DNA from: Eubacterium sp.
GTDB taxonomy: Bacteria > Bacillota > Clostridia > Oscillospirales > Acutalibacteraceae
Direction: 5' to 3'
Assembly: GCA_029052085.1 (NCBI GenBank)
Contig: JAIDJS010000006.1
Location: forward strand, 1 to 5,159
DNA length: 5,159 nucleotides
This document shows, piece by piece, positions 1-5,099 of this stretch. Under the pieces are notes generated by a model that was given only the letters and a program-made list of their open reading frames with translations, ran no database searches and was not told where the DNA came from. The position numbers were made by a program, and so were the translations under genes. How positions within the stretch are numbered: the first letter of the stretch is position 1; every line of letters starts with the position of its first letter.

Positions 1-18
1 ATATTATATTTAATTAAT

Positions 19-24
19 TGTCAA
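19..24 (-). promoter_or_regulatory. Possible -35 box of a leftward promoter, cut by window edge
   Basis: On the minus strand these bases read TTGACA, a perfect sigma-A -35 hexamer. With normal 16-18 nt spacing its -10 box would lie at or just beyond the left end of the window, so it cannot be confirmed. If real, it would drive a gene to the left, divergent from rnhA. A TATAAT is visible on the same strand at 3-8, but only 10 nt away, which is too close to form a promoter with this box. Confidence 0.25.
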
Positions 25-48
25 GTAAGTTAGGCAATAGAGTACATA

Positions 49-77
49 TTGATTATTACCTTAATTCATGTTAAAAT
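49..77 (+). promoter_or_regulatory. Sigma-A promoter of rnhA (extended -10)
   Basis: The -35 box is TTGATT (49-54) and the -10 box is TAAAAT (72-77), separated by exactly 17 nt. A TGT (69-71) directly before the -10 box gives an extended -10. Transcription should start near 83-85, which makes the 5' leader only about 15 nt and places the ribosome binding site (AAAGGTG, 84-90) at its very start. A weaker upstream promoter giving a longer leader cannot be excluded. Confidence 0.7.
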
Positions 78-98
78 ATTCCGAAAGGTGATTAAAAA

Positions 99-533
99 AT
101 GAAACATGTTGAAATTTATACAGATGGTGCCTGCAGCGGGAATCCGGGAAAAGGCGGCTGGGGTGCAGTTCTCGTTTATGGGGATAAAGAAAAAGAAATA
201 AGCGGAGCTGACGCAGATACAACAAATAACAGAATGGAGCTGACAGCAGTTATTGAGGCACTGCGTATTTTGAAAGAGCCGTGCAATGTTACTTTAACAA
301 CAGATTCAAAATATGTTTGTGATGCCATTAATCAGGAATGGGTTTATTCCTGGAAAAAAAACGGATGGAAAAAGGCAGACAAAAAGCCTGCCCTCAATGT
401 GGATTTATGGGAAAAGCTTTTAGCCCTTTTAGAAATTCATAATGTTACATTTGTTTGGGTAAGAGGTCATAACGGTCATCCGTATAACGAACGATGCGAC
501 ACTCTTGCTGTTAATGAATATCTGAGGCTTTGA
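99..533 (+). CDS. rnhA: Ribonuclease HI
   Basis: This cytoplasmic endonuclease cuts the RNA strand of RNA-DNA hybrids, such as R-loops and leftover lagging-strand primers. The 144-residue protein is close to the size of E. coli RNase HI and is full length. It opens with the family signature [16 protein letters not shown] (residues 7-22). The metal-binding acidic residues D9, E47 (in NNRMEL), D69 (in TTDSKYV) and D134 are all present, as is the catalytic-loop histidine H124 (VRGHNGH). The tryptophan- and lysine-rich stretch at about 81-96 ([16 protein letters not shown]) matches the basic protrusion (handle) that grips the hybrid in E. coli-type enzymes. The start is ATG at 99, 8 nt after AAAGGTG. 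The gene appears monocistronic, with its own promoter upstream and a likely terminator about 65 nt past the stop. Its last 23 bp overlap the end of the opposing acyltransferase gene. Confidence 0.97.
   Translation: MKHVEIYTDGACSGNPGKGGWGAVLVYGDKEKEISGADADTTNNRMELTAVIEALRILKEPCNVTLTTDSKYVCDAINQEWVYSWKKNGWKKADKKPALNVDLWEKLLALLEIHNVTFVWVRGHNGHPYNERCDTLAVNEYLRL
369..392 (-). terminator. Weak candidate terminator for the leftward acyltransferase operon, inside rnhA
   Basis: Read on the minus strand, GGCAG (392-388) and CTGCC (378-374) form a 5-bp GC-rich stem with a 9-nt loop, followed at once by five T (373-369). It lies about 120 nt past the stop of the acyltransferase gene. The stem is short, and the bases also encode the Lys-rich handle of RNase HI, so the A-run is expected from codons alone. 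Confidence 0.25.
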
Positions 534-1320
534 TATATCCGATTCCTATACCAAGCTTTCCGCCGTTTTGCATATATTCCTTCGCAGATTTCTGAAGAGA
601 TGTTTCTTGCTTATAGCAGGAAACATCCTTTTCTTTTTTGCCAAAAATTCTTTCAATCGCCTGCCCATCCTCCTCAACGGAATAGGCAATATTAAACAAA
701 GACTGAAACTGAAGAATGTTACTGTTTTTGTTCATAAATTCTTTGTTTTTTTCATACAGAAGCCAGCTTTCGCAAAAGAAATACTCATATTTATACTTAG
801 GAAAGTACTTTTTCAAGAAAGCCTTTGCACTGCGAATGGAAGAAAGGCAGGTGTCATAATCAAGCTTTTCTCCCTGCGGAATATGAACATACACAGCTTT
901 GCTTCTGTATTTGACAGGCAGCTTTTTATAATTCAAAGTAGGATTATTGCATTTAAAGAGCTGAAACTGAAGCCTTCCGATTTTAAAAAGCTCAAATCCC
1001 AAATGATTTTTTATCCAGTTATATTCTTTAAGCCCCTCATTGTTATTATTCTCACACCATATTCTAATATCGTCCATCGTATCAAAAAATATTTTGTCGT
1101 CAATACCTTTATTCTTATATTTCTTATAAGTAATTTCCGATGCTTTAACAGCACAGGCAAGCCTTGTTAAATCACTTTTAAATTTTAGACAGCCTGTTCT
1201 TTTTTTTGCAAATTTCCTGGAAAGACGCAAAATACTGACCTCATTCTGATTTATGAGGTCAGTTACTTTTAATTTAAGATTATCATCCAGATTAAGTTTT
1301 TCAATAAATTCTAAATACAT
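511..1320 (-). CDS. Two-domain GNAT-like acyltransferase (NAT_N / GNAT_C type)
   Basis: The 269-residue soluble protein resembles the 'acyltransferase domain-containing protein' family of Firmicutes, which has an NAT_N-like N-terminal half and a GNAT_C-like C-terminal half. I recognise this from memory of its motifs: TMDDIRIW (81-88), [21 protein letters not shown] (99-119), VHIPQG (145-150), CESWLL (183-188) and NILQF (201-205). The 119/120 region marks the domain boundary. The acyl donor and acceptor are unknown, and I see no signal peptide or membrane segment. The start is ATG at 1320, with AAAGGA (1326-1331) 5 nt upstream. It begins 18 nt after the stop of the membrane-protein gene and is probably cotranscribed with it. 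The final codons overlap the 3' end of rnhA by 23 bp. Codons 20-29 lie in an 11-bp inverted repeat, and codons 232-241 carry the antisense rnhA terminator. The protein is intact, lysine-rich and ends in [17 protein letters not shown]. Confidence 0.75.
   Translation of the reverse strand: MYLEFIEKLNLDDNLKLKVTDLINQNEVSILRLSRKFAKKRTGCLKFKSDLTRLACAVKASEITYKKYKNKGIDDKIFFDTMDDIRIWCENNNNEGLKEYNWIKNHLGFELFKIGRLQFQLFKCNNPTLNYKKLPVKYRSKAVYVHIPQGEKLDYDTCLSSIRSAKAFLKKYFPKYKYEYFFCESWLLYEKNKEFMNKNSNILQFQSLFNIAYSVEEDGQAIERIFGKKEKDVSCYKQETSLQKSAKEYMQNGGKLGIGIGYIKASDIH
599..639 (+). terminator. Intrinsic terminator of rnhA, embedded in the opposing gene
   Basis: GATGTTTCTTGCT (599-611) pairs with AGCAGGAAACATC (615-627) as a 13-bp stem with one G-T wobble and a 3-nt TAT loop. 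It is followed by CTTTTCTTTTTT (628-639). The T-rich tract occurs only on the plus-strand side, so it points to termination of rightward transcripts from rnhA, whose stop is 65 nt upstream. The same bases encode residues 232-241 ([10 protein letters not shown]) of the acyltransferase on the other strand. The C bases in the tract make the U-run imperfect. Confidence 0.7.
1234..1263. repeat. 11-bp perfect inverted repeat in early acyltransferase coding sequence
   Basis: ACTGACCTCAT (1234-1244) is perfectly repeated in inverse as ATGAGGTCAGT (1253-1263) around an 8-nt spacer. On the mRNA of the leftward operon it forms a stable hairpin at codons 20-29, followed by ATTTTG, which is a poor U-run. 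It could be an intragenic attenuator, an RNA-stability element, a protein-binding palindrome, or chance. Confidence 0.5.
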
Positions 1321-1338
1321 AAAAATCCTTTAAAATAA

Positions 1339-1947
1339 TCAGTTTGCTGCGGATGTACTTTCAGAAGCAGACGAAGATGTTTCTGCTGCTTTTTCATATT
1401 TGCTTTTAAGTCCGCTTGATATGATAAAAGTCGGTTCGCCGTGCTTTATTCCGTATTTATCAAGAAGCGGAATAATTTCCTGCGTCAGCAATACGGAATC
1501 AGCTTCCTCATCCTGAATAACATATGTTGTATCTGTATCAAGATATTTTAATATACGCTCCAGCGCAGCCATATCATCAATTTCTTCGCCTTCAAAAAAG
1601 ATATAAGTACCTTTTACAGTTATAACGCCTTCAAATCTGTTTTCCGTAACTTCAGCATATGTTTTATTTGTTGTATTTTCCGTTGTGTTTTCTTCCCTGT
1701 TTCCGATAACACCGCTGAAATAAAGAGCGCATACAACAGAAACGATTATGACAAGCAGTAAAATGACATATGGCAATTTACTTTTCTTTTTTGTTTTCTT
1801 GAAACGATGACGAACAAGATTTGTTTTATTCTCATCTGTCTTTCCAGAAGTTGACATAACATCAATATTAGCCGTTTCAAGATAGGAAGCATCACTTTCC
1901 TTGTGAACAACAAGAGGACTGTCAAGCTTTTCAAATTCTTCAGACAT
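1339..1947 (-). CDS. Single-pass membrane protein with ExbD/TolR-like extracytoplasmic domain
   Basis: The 202-residue protein is predicted to sit with its N terminus inside the cell. Residues 1-45 are acidic and polar. A basic stretch, RHRFKKTKKKSK (46-57), precedes one hydrophobic segment (about 58-81, LPYVILLLVIIVSVVCALYF...). A Thr/Asn/Glu linker with an ENTTENTTNKT repeat follows, then a compact domain (about 104-177) and a Ser/Ala/Thr tail (about 188-202). The outer domain pattern, VITVKGTYIFFEGEEID, then a helix, then TTYVIQDEEAD and EIIPLLDKYGI, recalls the periplasmic domain of ExbD/TolR proteins. This is inference from layout and weak similarity, and no ExbB/TolQ partner is in the window. 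The ATG at 1947 is preferred because AGGA (1956-1959) lies 8 nt upstream. An in-frame GTG at 1968 would add 7 residues but lacks a ribosome binding site and lies almost at the predicted transcript start. It is the first gene of an operon with the acyltransferase. Confidence 0.8.
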   Translation of the reverse strand: MSEEFEKLDSPLVVHKESDASYLETANIDVMSTSGKTDENKTNLVRHRFKKTKKKSKLPYVILLLVIIVSVVCALYFSGVIGNREENTTENTTNKTYAEVTENRFEGVITVKGTYIFFEGEEIDDMAALERILKYLDTDTTYVIQDEEADSVLLTQEIIPLLDKYGIKHGEPTFIISSGLKSKYEKAAETSSSASESTSAAN

Positions 1948-1955
1948 ACATATTT

Positions 1956-1959
1956 TCCT
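1956..1959 (-). promoter_or_regulatory. Ribosome binding site deciding the membrane-protein start
   Basis: The minus strand reads AAAAGGAAAATATGTATG. The AGGA core is 8 nt before the ATG at 1947, and no such motif precedes the upstream in-frame GTG (1966-1968). Confidence 0.75.
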
Positions 1960-1978
1960 TTTCAACACAATTTTTATA

Positions 1979-2007
1979 AGTATATCATATTATGAAAAAA
2001 ATTTCAA
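1979..2007 (-). promoter_or_regulatory. Sigma-A promoter of the membrane protein-acyltransferase operon
   Basis: On the minus strand the -35 box is TTGAAA (2007-2002) and the -10 box is TATACT (1984-1979), 17 nt apart. A TGA (1987-1985) directly before the -10 box gives an extended -10. The transcript should start near 1972, which leaves a leader of about 25 nt. The -35 box lies 7 bp from that of the divergent kinase promoter. Confidence 0.85.
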
Positions 2008-2019
2008 TAATACATTGAA
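2003..2019. repeat. Palindrome formed by the two divergent -35 boxes
   Basis: TTCAAT (2003-2008) and ATTGAA (2014-2019) form a perfect 6-bp inverted repeat around AATAC. Each arm contains most of one -35 box. The symmetry is partly expected, because both promoters use TTGAA as -35 core. A dimeric regulator bound here would control both directions together, but nothing in the window shows that one does. Confidence 0.4.
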
Positions 2020-2043
2020 TTTAGCATATATTGTTGTTATAAT
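2015..2043 (+). promoter_or_regulatory. Sigma-A promoter of the ROK kinase gene (consensus -10)
   Basis: The -35 box is TTGAAT (2015-2020) and the -10 box is a perfect TATAAT (2038-2043), 17 nt apart. A TGT (2035-2037) directly before the -10 box gives an extended -10. The predicted transcript start is near 2050, with a leader of about 22 nt. By sequence this is the strongest promoter in the window. Confidence 0.9.
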
Positions 2044-2058
2044 TAACAAAAAACGGAT

Positions 2059-2066
2059 AGGAAGTG
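2059..2066 (+). promoter_or_regulatory. Ribosome binding site deciding the ROK kinase start
   Basis: AGGAAGTG lies just before the ATG at 2072, with the AGGA core 9 nt from the start codon. An upstream in-frame TTG (2015) falls in the -35 box, upstream of the transcript, and so cannot be the start. Confidence 0.75.
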
Positions 2067-2071
2067 AACAG

Positions 2072-2953
2072 ATGAAAATTTTAGCATTTGACATTGGCGG
2101 AACAAATATTAAGTATGCCATTTGTGATGAAAATTTCAATCTTTCAGATAAACATACAATACCGACTGACGCTGAAAAAGGCGGTCAGTTTATTATAAAT
2201 AAAGTTATTGAAATTATAGAAAGCTACGAGAACATTGACAGGGTTGCGATAAGTACAGCAGGTCAGGTAGATTCTGTTAACGGCATCGTTGTTTATTCAA
2301 CAGACAATATTCCGTATTATACAGGAATGATGGTTAAAAAAATTATTGAAAACAAAACCGGAATACCTACCTATGTAGAGAATGATGTTAATGCAGCCGC
2401 TACAGGAGAAGCAAAATTCGGAGCCGCAGTTAACACAACTGATTTTATATGCCTTACTTTTGGAACAGGCATAGGCGGTGCAATTTATCTGAACAATAAG
2501 CTCTATAAAGGTTCATCCTCTTCTGCCGGTGAATTCGGGCATATCATTACACACGCAGGCGGCAGACCTTGCAGCTGCGGCGGTGAGGGCTGTTTTGAGC
2601 AATATGCTTCTGCTTCCTCTCTGATAAGAGCTGTAAAGAAAATTACAGGAAAAGAAATGAACGGCTTTGAAATATTCAGTGAGGAGAATTTTAACAATCC
2701 TGAAATCCGCCATATCATTGATAGCTGGATTGATGAAATTATAATTGGACTGAAAAGCTTAATCAATATCTTTAATCCGTCATTAATTGTTTTAGGCGGC
2801 GGAATTATGAATGAAAAATATATAATTGATTTGATTGACAGAAAAATTTATAAGCAGCTTATGAACAGTTTCGGAAAGGTAAAAATAGTAAATACAAAAC
2901 TTGGCAATAATGCAGGACTGCTTGGCGCTGCCTACGAAGCCTCCAAAATCTGA
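2072..2953 (+). CDS. ROK-family sugar kinase (glucokinase-like)
   Basis: This cytoplasmic kinase phosphorylates a hexose or hexose derivative with ATP. The 293-residue protein has the complete ROK architecture. The N-terminal phosphate loop is DIGGTNIKYA (7-16). The catalytic aspartate is D105, within VENDVNAAATGE. The second phosphate loop is TFGTGIGGAI (129-138). The sugar-binding pair is E154 and H157 in SAGEFGHI. The ROK zinc motif RPCSCGGEGCFEQYAS has ligand cysteines C167, C169 and C174 together with H157. The adenosine region is VLGGGI (240-245), and LGNNAGLLGAAYEA (277-290) closes the fold. There is no N-terminal helix-turn-helix, so it is an enzyme rather than a ROK repressor. Substrate cannot be read from sequence: glucose, N-acetylmannosamine, glucosamine-type sugars and beta-glucosides are all used by relatives. 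It stands alone with its own promoter and terminator, and no transporter or glycosidase nearby narrows the choice. Confidence 0.92.
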   Translation: MKILAFDIGGTNIKYAICDENFNLSDKHTIPTDAEKGGQFIINKVIEIIESYENIDRVAISTAGQVDSVNGIVVYSTDNIPYYTGMMVKKIIENKTGIPTYVENDVNAAATGEAKFGAAVNTTDFICLTFGTGIGGAIYLNNKLYKGSSSSAGEFGHIITHAGGRPCSCGGEGCFEQYASASSLIRAVKKITGKEMNGFEIFSEENFNNPEIRHIIDSWIDEIIIGLKSLINIFNPSLIVLGGGIMNEKYIIDLIDRKIYKQLMNSFGKVKIVNTKLGNNAGLLGAAYEASKI

Positions 2954-2964
2954 ATGATATAATG

Positions 2965-2991
2965 AAAGCACCTCAAATGAGGTGCTTTTTT
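2965..2991 (+). terminator. Strong intrinsic terminator after the ROK kinase
   Basis: AAAGCACCTC (2965-2974) and GAGGTGCTTT (2979-2988) form a perfect 10-bp stem with an AAAT loop. The T-run covers 2986-2991. It begins 12 nt after the kinase stop. On the minus strand the hairpin is followed only by TTTCATT, so termination of the opposing alr operon is possible but weaker. The right arm and loop supply the last codons and the TGA stop of the FliB-like gene. Confidence 0.92.
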
Positions 2992-3932
2992 AATTCTTCA
3001 ACCGAAAGATTTACATTATTTTTTAATTCATATGTATAGCGTTCCATGTTGACATCGCTATGTTCAGTTTCCTTACTCCAAAGATGAATCGTCCACGAAT
3101 CATTGCCAAAATAAGCAGGAATTAAAACACCGATAACCGCCATTTTTACTTTTGATAAAACATCTGAATCATACACAGCAGTTAAAAAATATCTGAAAAG
3201 AAAATACATGGCAATATTCTCGCAGATTTTATCTTTCGGAAAGGATGGCTTCGTATTATGATTTTTTACTTTTTCTGCCCATTCTGGATTAATAACCTCA
3301 GGATTATTAAATACATCAAAAAATTCTGTATCCGAAGTGTTTTCATTATAAGCATCAAGCTCTTTCTGAATTTCCGCAGCATAGTCCAGAAGCTGAATCA
3401 GCCTTTCGTTGATTTGCAGCTTTCGATTCAAAATAATAGAATAGGCTTTTTTTCTATAAGTGAGCAATTGAAAATACAACGCAGCGTCAATTTCATTCAA
3501 ACTTGGCGGCAAGCTGTTTATTTCGGTGTCAAAATCAAAATCTTCCGTTAAATTCCACATAATATCACTTGCAACAGGGCAGGAAAAGGATATTCCCATT
3601 TCTCTTGTTCCGCCGAAGTCATTTATAAAGCGCGGAAAGGTTCTGCAGGTATAAGGTGTATGCTCCCCACCTATTGCTATGTGCATATCACAAAGATTAT
3701 CCTTATTCAAAAACGGGCATCTTTTTTTATCGGCAAGGCGAAAAATCGTGTTTCCAAATTCATCCTTATCAAGCACGCTGTCAATTCGCGCTCTCAGGCT
3801 GCCTGAAAGGGTTTTGTAGTATGCCAGCGATTCTTCATCGGCATCAACCTCCCAGCCCTGACAGCAGCTGTCAGGACATGCACCTGCAATACATTCAAAA
3901 TTTTTATAAAATGATGGTGTAATAAGCTTCAT
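2973..3932 (-). CDS. FliB-like / CxxCxxCC-type cysteine-cluster protein (putative protein lysine N-methylase)
   Basis: The 319-residue cytoplasmic protein has the N-terminal pattern of the family usually labelled flagellin lysine-N-methylase (FliB) or YkgJ/CxxCxxCC. The cluster is C14, C19, C23 and C24 in CIAGACPDSCCQGWEVD, then C72 (RCPFL), C81 (LCDMH), C96 (CRTFPR) and C118 (SCPVA). These eight Cys residues probably bind a metal or iron-sulfur centre. The rest is helical with no membrane segment and ends in a short charged tail. The methylase function is known for FliB of Salmonella, and its transfer to this protein is inference: no flagellar gene is in the window and I see no classical SAM-binding glycine motif. 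The start is ATG at 3932, 9 nt after a weak AAGAG (3942-3946) that overlaps the alr stop. It follows alr by 12 nt and is probably cotranscribed. The stop codon lies in the opposing terminator stem. Confidence 0.75.
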   Translation of the reverse strand: MKLITPSFYKNFECIAGACPDSCCQGWEVDADEESLAYYKTLSGSLRARIDSVLDKDEFGNTIFRLADKKRCPFLNKDNLCDMHIAIGGEHTPYTCRTFPRFINDFGGTREMGISFSCPVASDIMWNLTEDFDFDTEINSLPPSLNEIDAALYFQLLTYRKKAYSIILNRKLQINERLIQLLDYAAEIQKELDAYNENTSDTEFFDVFNNPEVINPEWAEKVKNHNTKPSFPKDKICENIAMYFLFRYFLTAVYDSDVLSKVKMAVIGVLIPAYFGNDSWTIHLWSKETEHSDVNMERYTYELKNNVNLSVEELKKHLI

Positions 3933-3944
3933 AATCGTTTACTC

Positions 3945-5099
3945 TTAATTGCCTAAATATTTTTTTACATAAACAAACTGATTGTTTTTATAATATGTTC
4001 TCGGAACTCTTAATGCAATTCTGCAGGGAAGCTCATAATTAAAGGAATGAGCAGCATTGGAAACTTCCTCCATTGAAAGTTCAGCATTTCCGCTTTTCCC
4101 GACAAGAATTACTTCACTGTCTAAACCTACATTGTCAATTTCAGTAACATCAACCATAAACTGGTCCATACATATCCTGCCGACAATAGGAGCATATTTT
4201 CCGTTAATAATAACCTTTCCGATATTGGAAAGACAACGCGGATAGCCATCAGCATAGCCAACAGGAATTGTTGCAATAACACGCTCTTCTTCTGTTACAT
4301 ATGTTCCGCCATAGGATATTTCTCTTCCCTTTTCAAGAGTTTTAATATGTGATATATGTGTTTTCCAAGTTAATGCAGGTTTAATTGAAAGACGGGATTT
4401 ATCGATATCTTCCGAAGGGTATAAGCCATATGTAATAATGCCCATTCTGCACATATCAAAGGTATCATCAAAATTTATGATTCCTGCAGAATTGTTTATA
4501 TGCTTTATGGGAATACAAACGCCCCTGTCATCAAGCATTTTAATAAATTCTTTAAAACGCTTACACTGTGCCTTAGACTTTGTAAGATCTTTTTCATCCG
4601 CAGTTGCAAAATGAGAAAACAAGCCCTCTGCCTTGATATTTGGAAGAGAAGAAATTCGTTTGCAGATGTCGGCGCTCTCCTCATTAATCTGAAAGCCGAT
4701 TCTGCTCATACCTGTATCAACGCAAAAATGAAACGGTATAGTCTTATTCTGTTTAACTGCTTCATCAGATAATGCAACAGCATCCTTATAAGAGAAAACA
4801 GAAATTCTTATATCATTTTTAACAATTATATCAAAAAGCTCCGGAGAAGAATAACCAAGAATCAGTATCGGTTTTCTGATTTCGGCATGAATAAGCTCCA
4901 TTGCCTCATCTATACAGGCAACACCAAAAAAATCACATTTATCGTCTAAAAACTTAGCTATAGGTACAGCACCGTGACCATAAGCATCTGCCTTAACAAC
5001 AGATAAAATTTTTACGTTTTTTGATAACTTTGTTCTTACCTGATTAAAGTTGTATTCAACAGCATCCAAGTTAATAACTGCCTGTGTACGATAATACAT
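3945..5099 (-). CDS. alr: Alanine racemase (PLP-dependent)
   Basis: This cytoplasmic enzyme interconverts L- and D-alanine and so supplies D-alanine for peptidoglycan. The 384-residue protein has the usual family length and both domains. The N-terminal TIM-barrel carries the PLP lysine K36 in SVVKADAYGHG (33-43). Further barrel motifs are FHFCVDTGMSRIGF (123-136, with R133), GLFSHFATAD (159-168), HINNSAGI (200-207) and CRMGIITYGLYP (217-228, with R218). The C-terminal beta domain brings the second catalytic base Y263 (ISYGGTY), then IPVGYADGYPR (278-288) and RICMDQFMVDVT (308-319, with the MDQ substrate-pocket motif). No key residue is missing. The start is ATG at 5099, with AGGA (5110-5113) 10 nt upstream; an in-frame stop at 5106-5108 rules out a longer form. 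No convincing promoter is visible in the 60 bp to the right edge, so it may be transcribed from outside the window. It leads the FliB-like gene. Confidence 0.97.
   Translation of the reverse strand: MYYRTQAVINLDAVEYNFNQVRTKLSKNVKILSVVKADAYGHGAVPIAKFLDDKCDFFGVACIDEAMELIHAEIRKPILILGYSSPELFDIIVKNDIRISVFSYKDAVALSDEAVKQNKTIPFHFCVDTGMSRIGFQINEESADICKRISSLPNIKAEGLFSHFATADEKDLTKSKAQCKRFKEFIKMLDDRGVCIPIKHINNSAGIINFDDTFDMCRMGIITYGLYPSEDIDKSRLSIKPALTWKTHISHIKTLEKGREISYGGTYVTEEERVIATIPVGYADGYPRCLSNIGKVIINGKYAPIVGRICMDQFMVDVTEIDNVGLDSEVILVGKSGNAELSMEEVSNAAHSFNYELPCRIALRVPRTYYKNNQFVYVKKYLGN

Noticed and set aside
568..1170. A 200-codon open frame on the plus strand, opposite the acyltransferase
   Set aside because: It starts with TTG without a ribosome binding site, has an unnatural Phe/Ile/Leu/Lys-rich composition, contains the rnhA terminator, and mirrors a gene with recognised family motifs and a good start.
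1780..1800. T-rich run in the membrane-protein gene that could look like a terminator tail
   Set aside because: It is the complement of Lys codons in the basic KKTKKKSK stretch and no stem precedes it.
1948..1968. Upstream GTG extension of the membrane protein by 7 residues
   Set aside because: No ribosome binding site precedes the GTG, and it lies only a few nt from the predicted transcript start. The ATG at 1947 has AGGA at 8 nt.
2015..2071. Upstream TTG extension of the ROK kinase by 19 residues
   Set aside because: The TTG is part of the -35 box and lies upstream of the predicted transcript. The ATG at 2072 has a ribosome site and gives the standard ROK N terminus (MKILAFDIGGT).
2503..2766. 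Minus-strand open frames opposite the ROK kinase
   Set aside because: They are shadows of the Cys/Gly-rich zinc-motif region of the kinase and have no start signals.
3258..3922. Plus-strand open frames of 97 and 88 codons opposite the FliB-like gene
   Set aside because: They are antisense shadows without ribosome sites or recognisable motifs, opposite an intact gene with a conserved Cys pattern.
4057..4772. Plus-strand open frames opposite alr
   Set aside because: The alr frame is complete with all catalytic residues. The opposite frames have no ribosome sites or family features.
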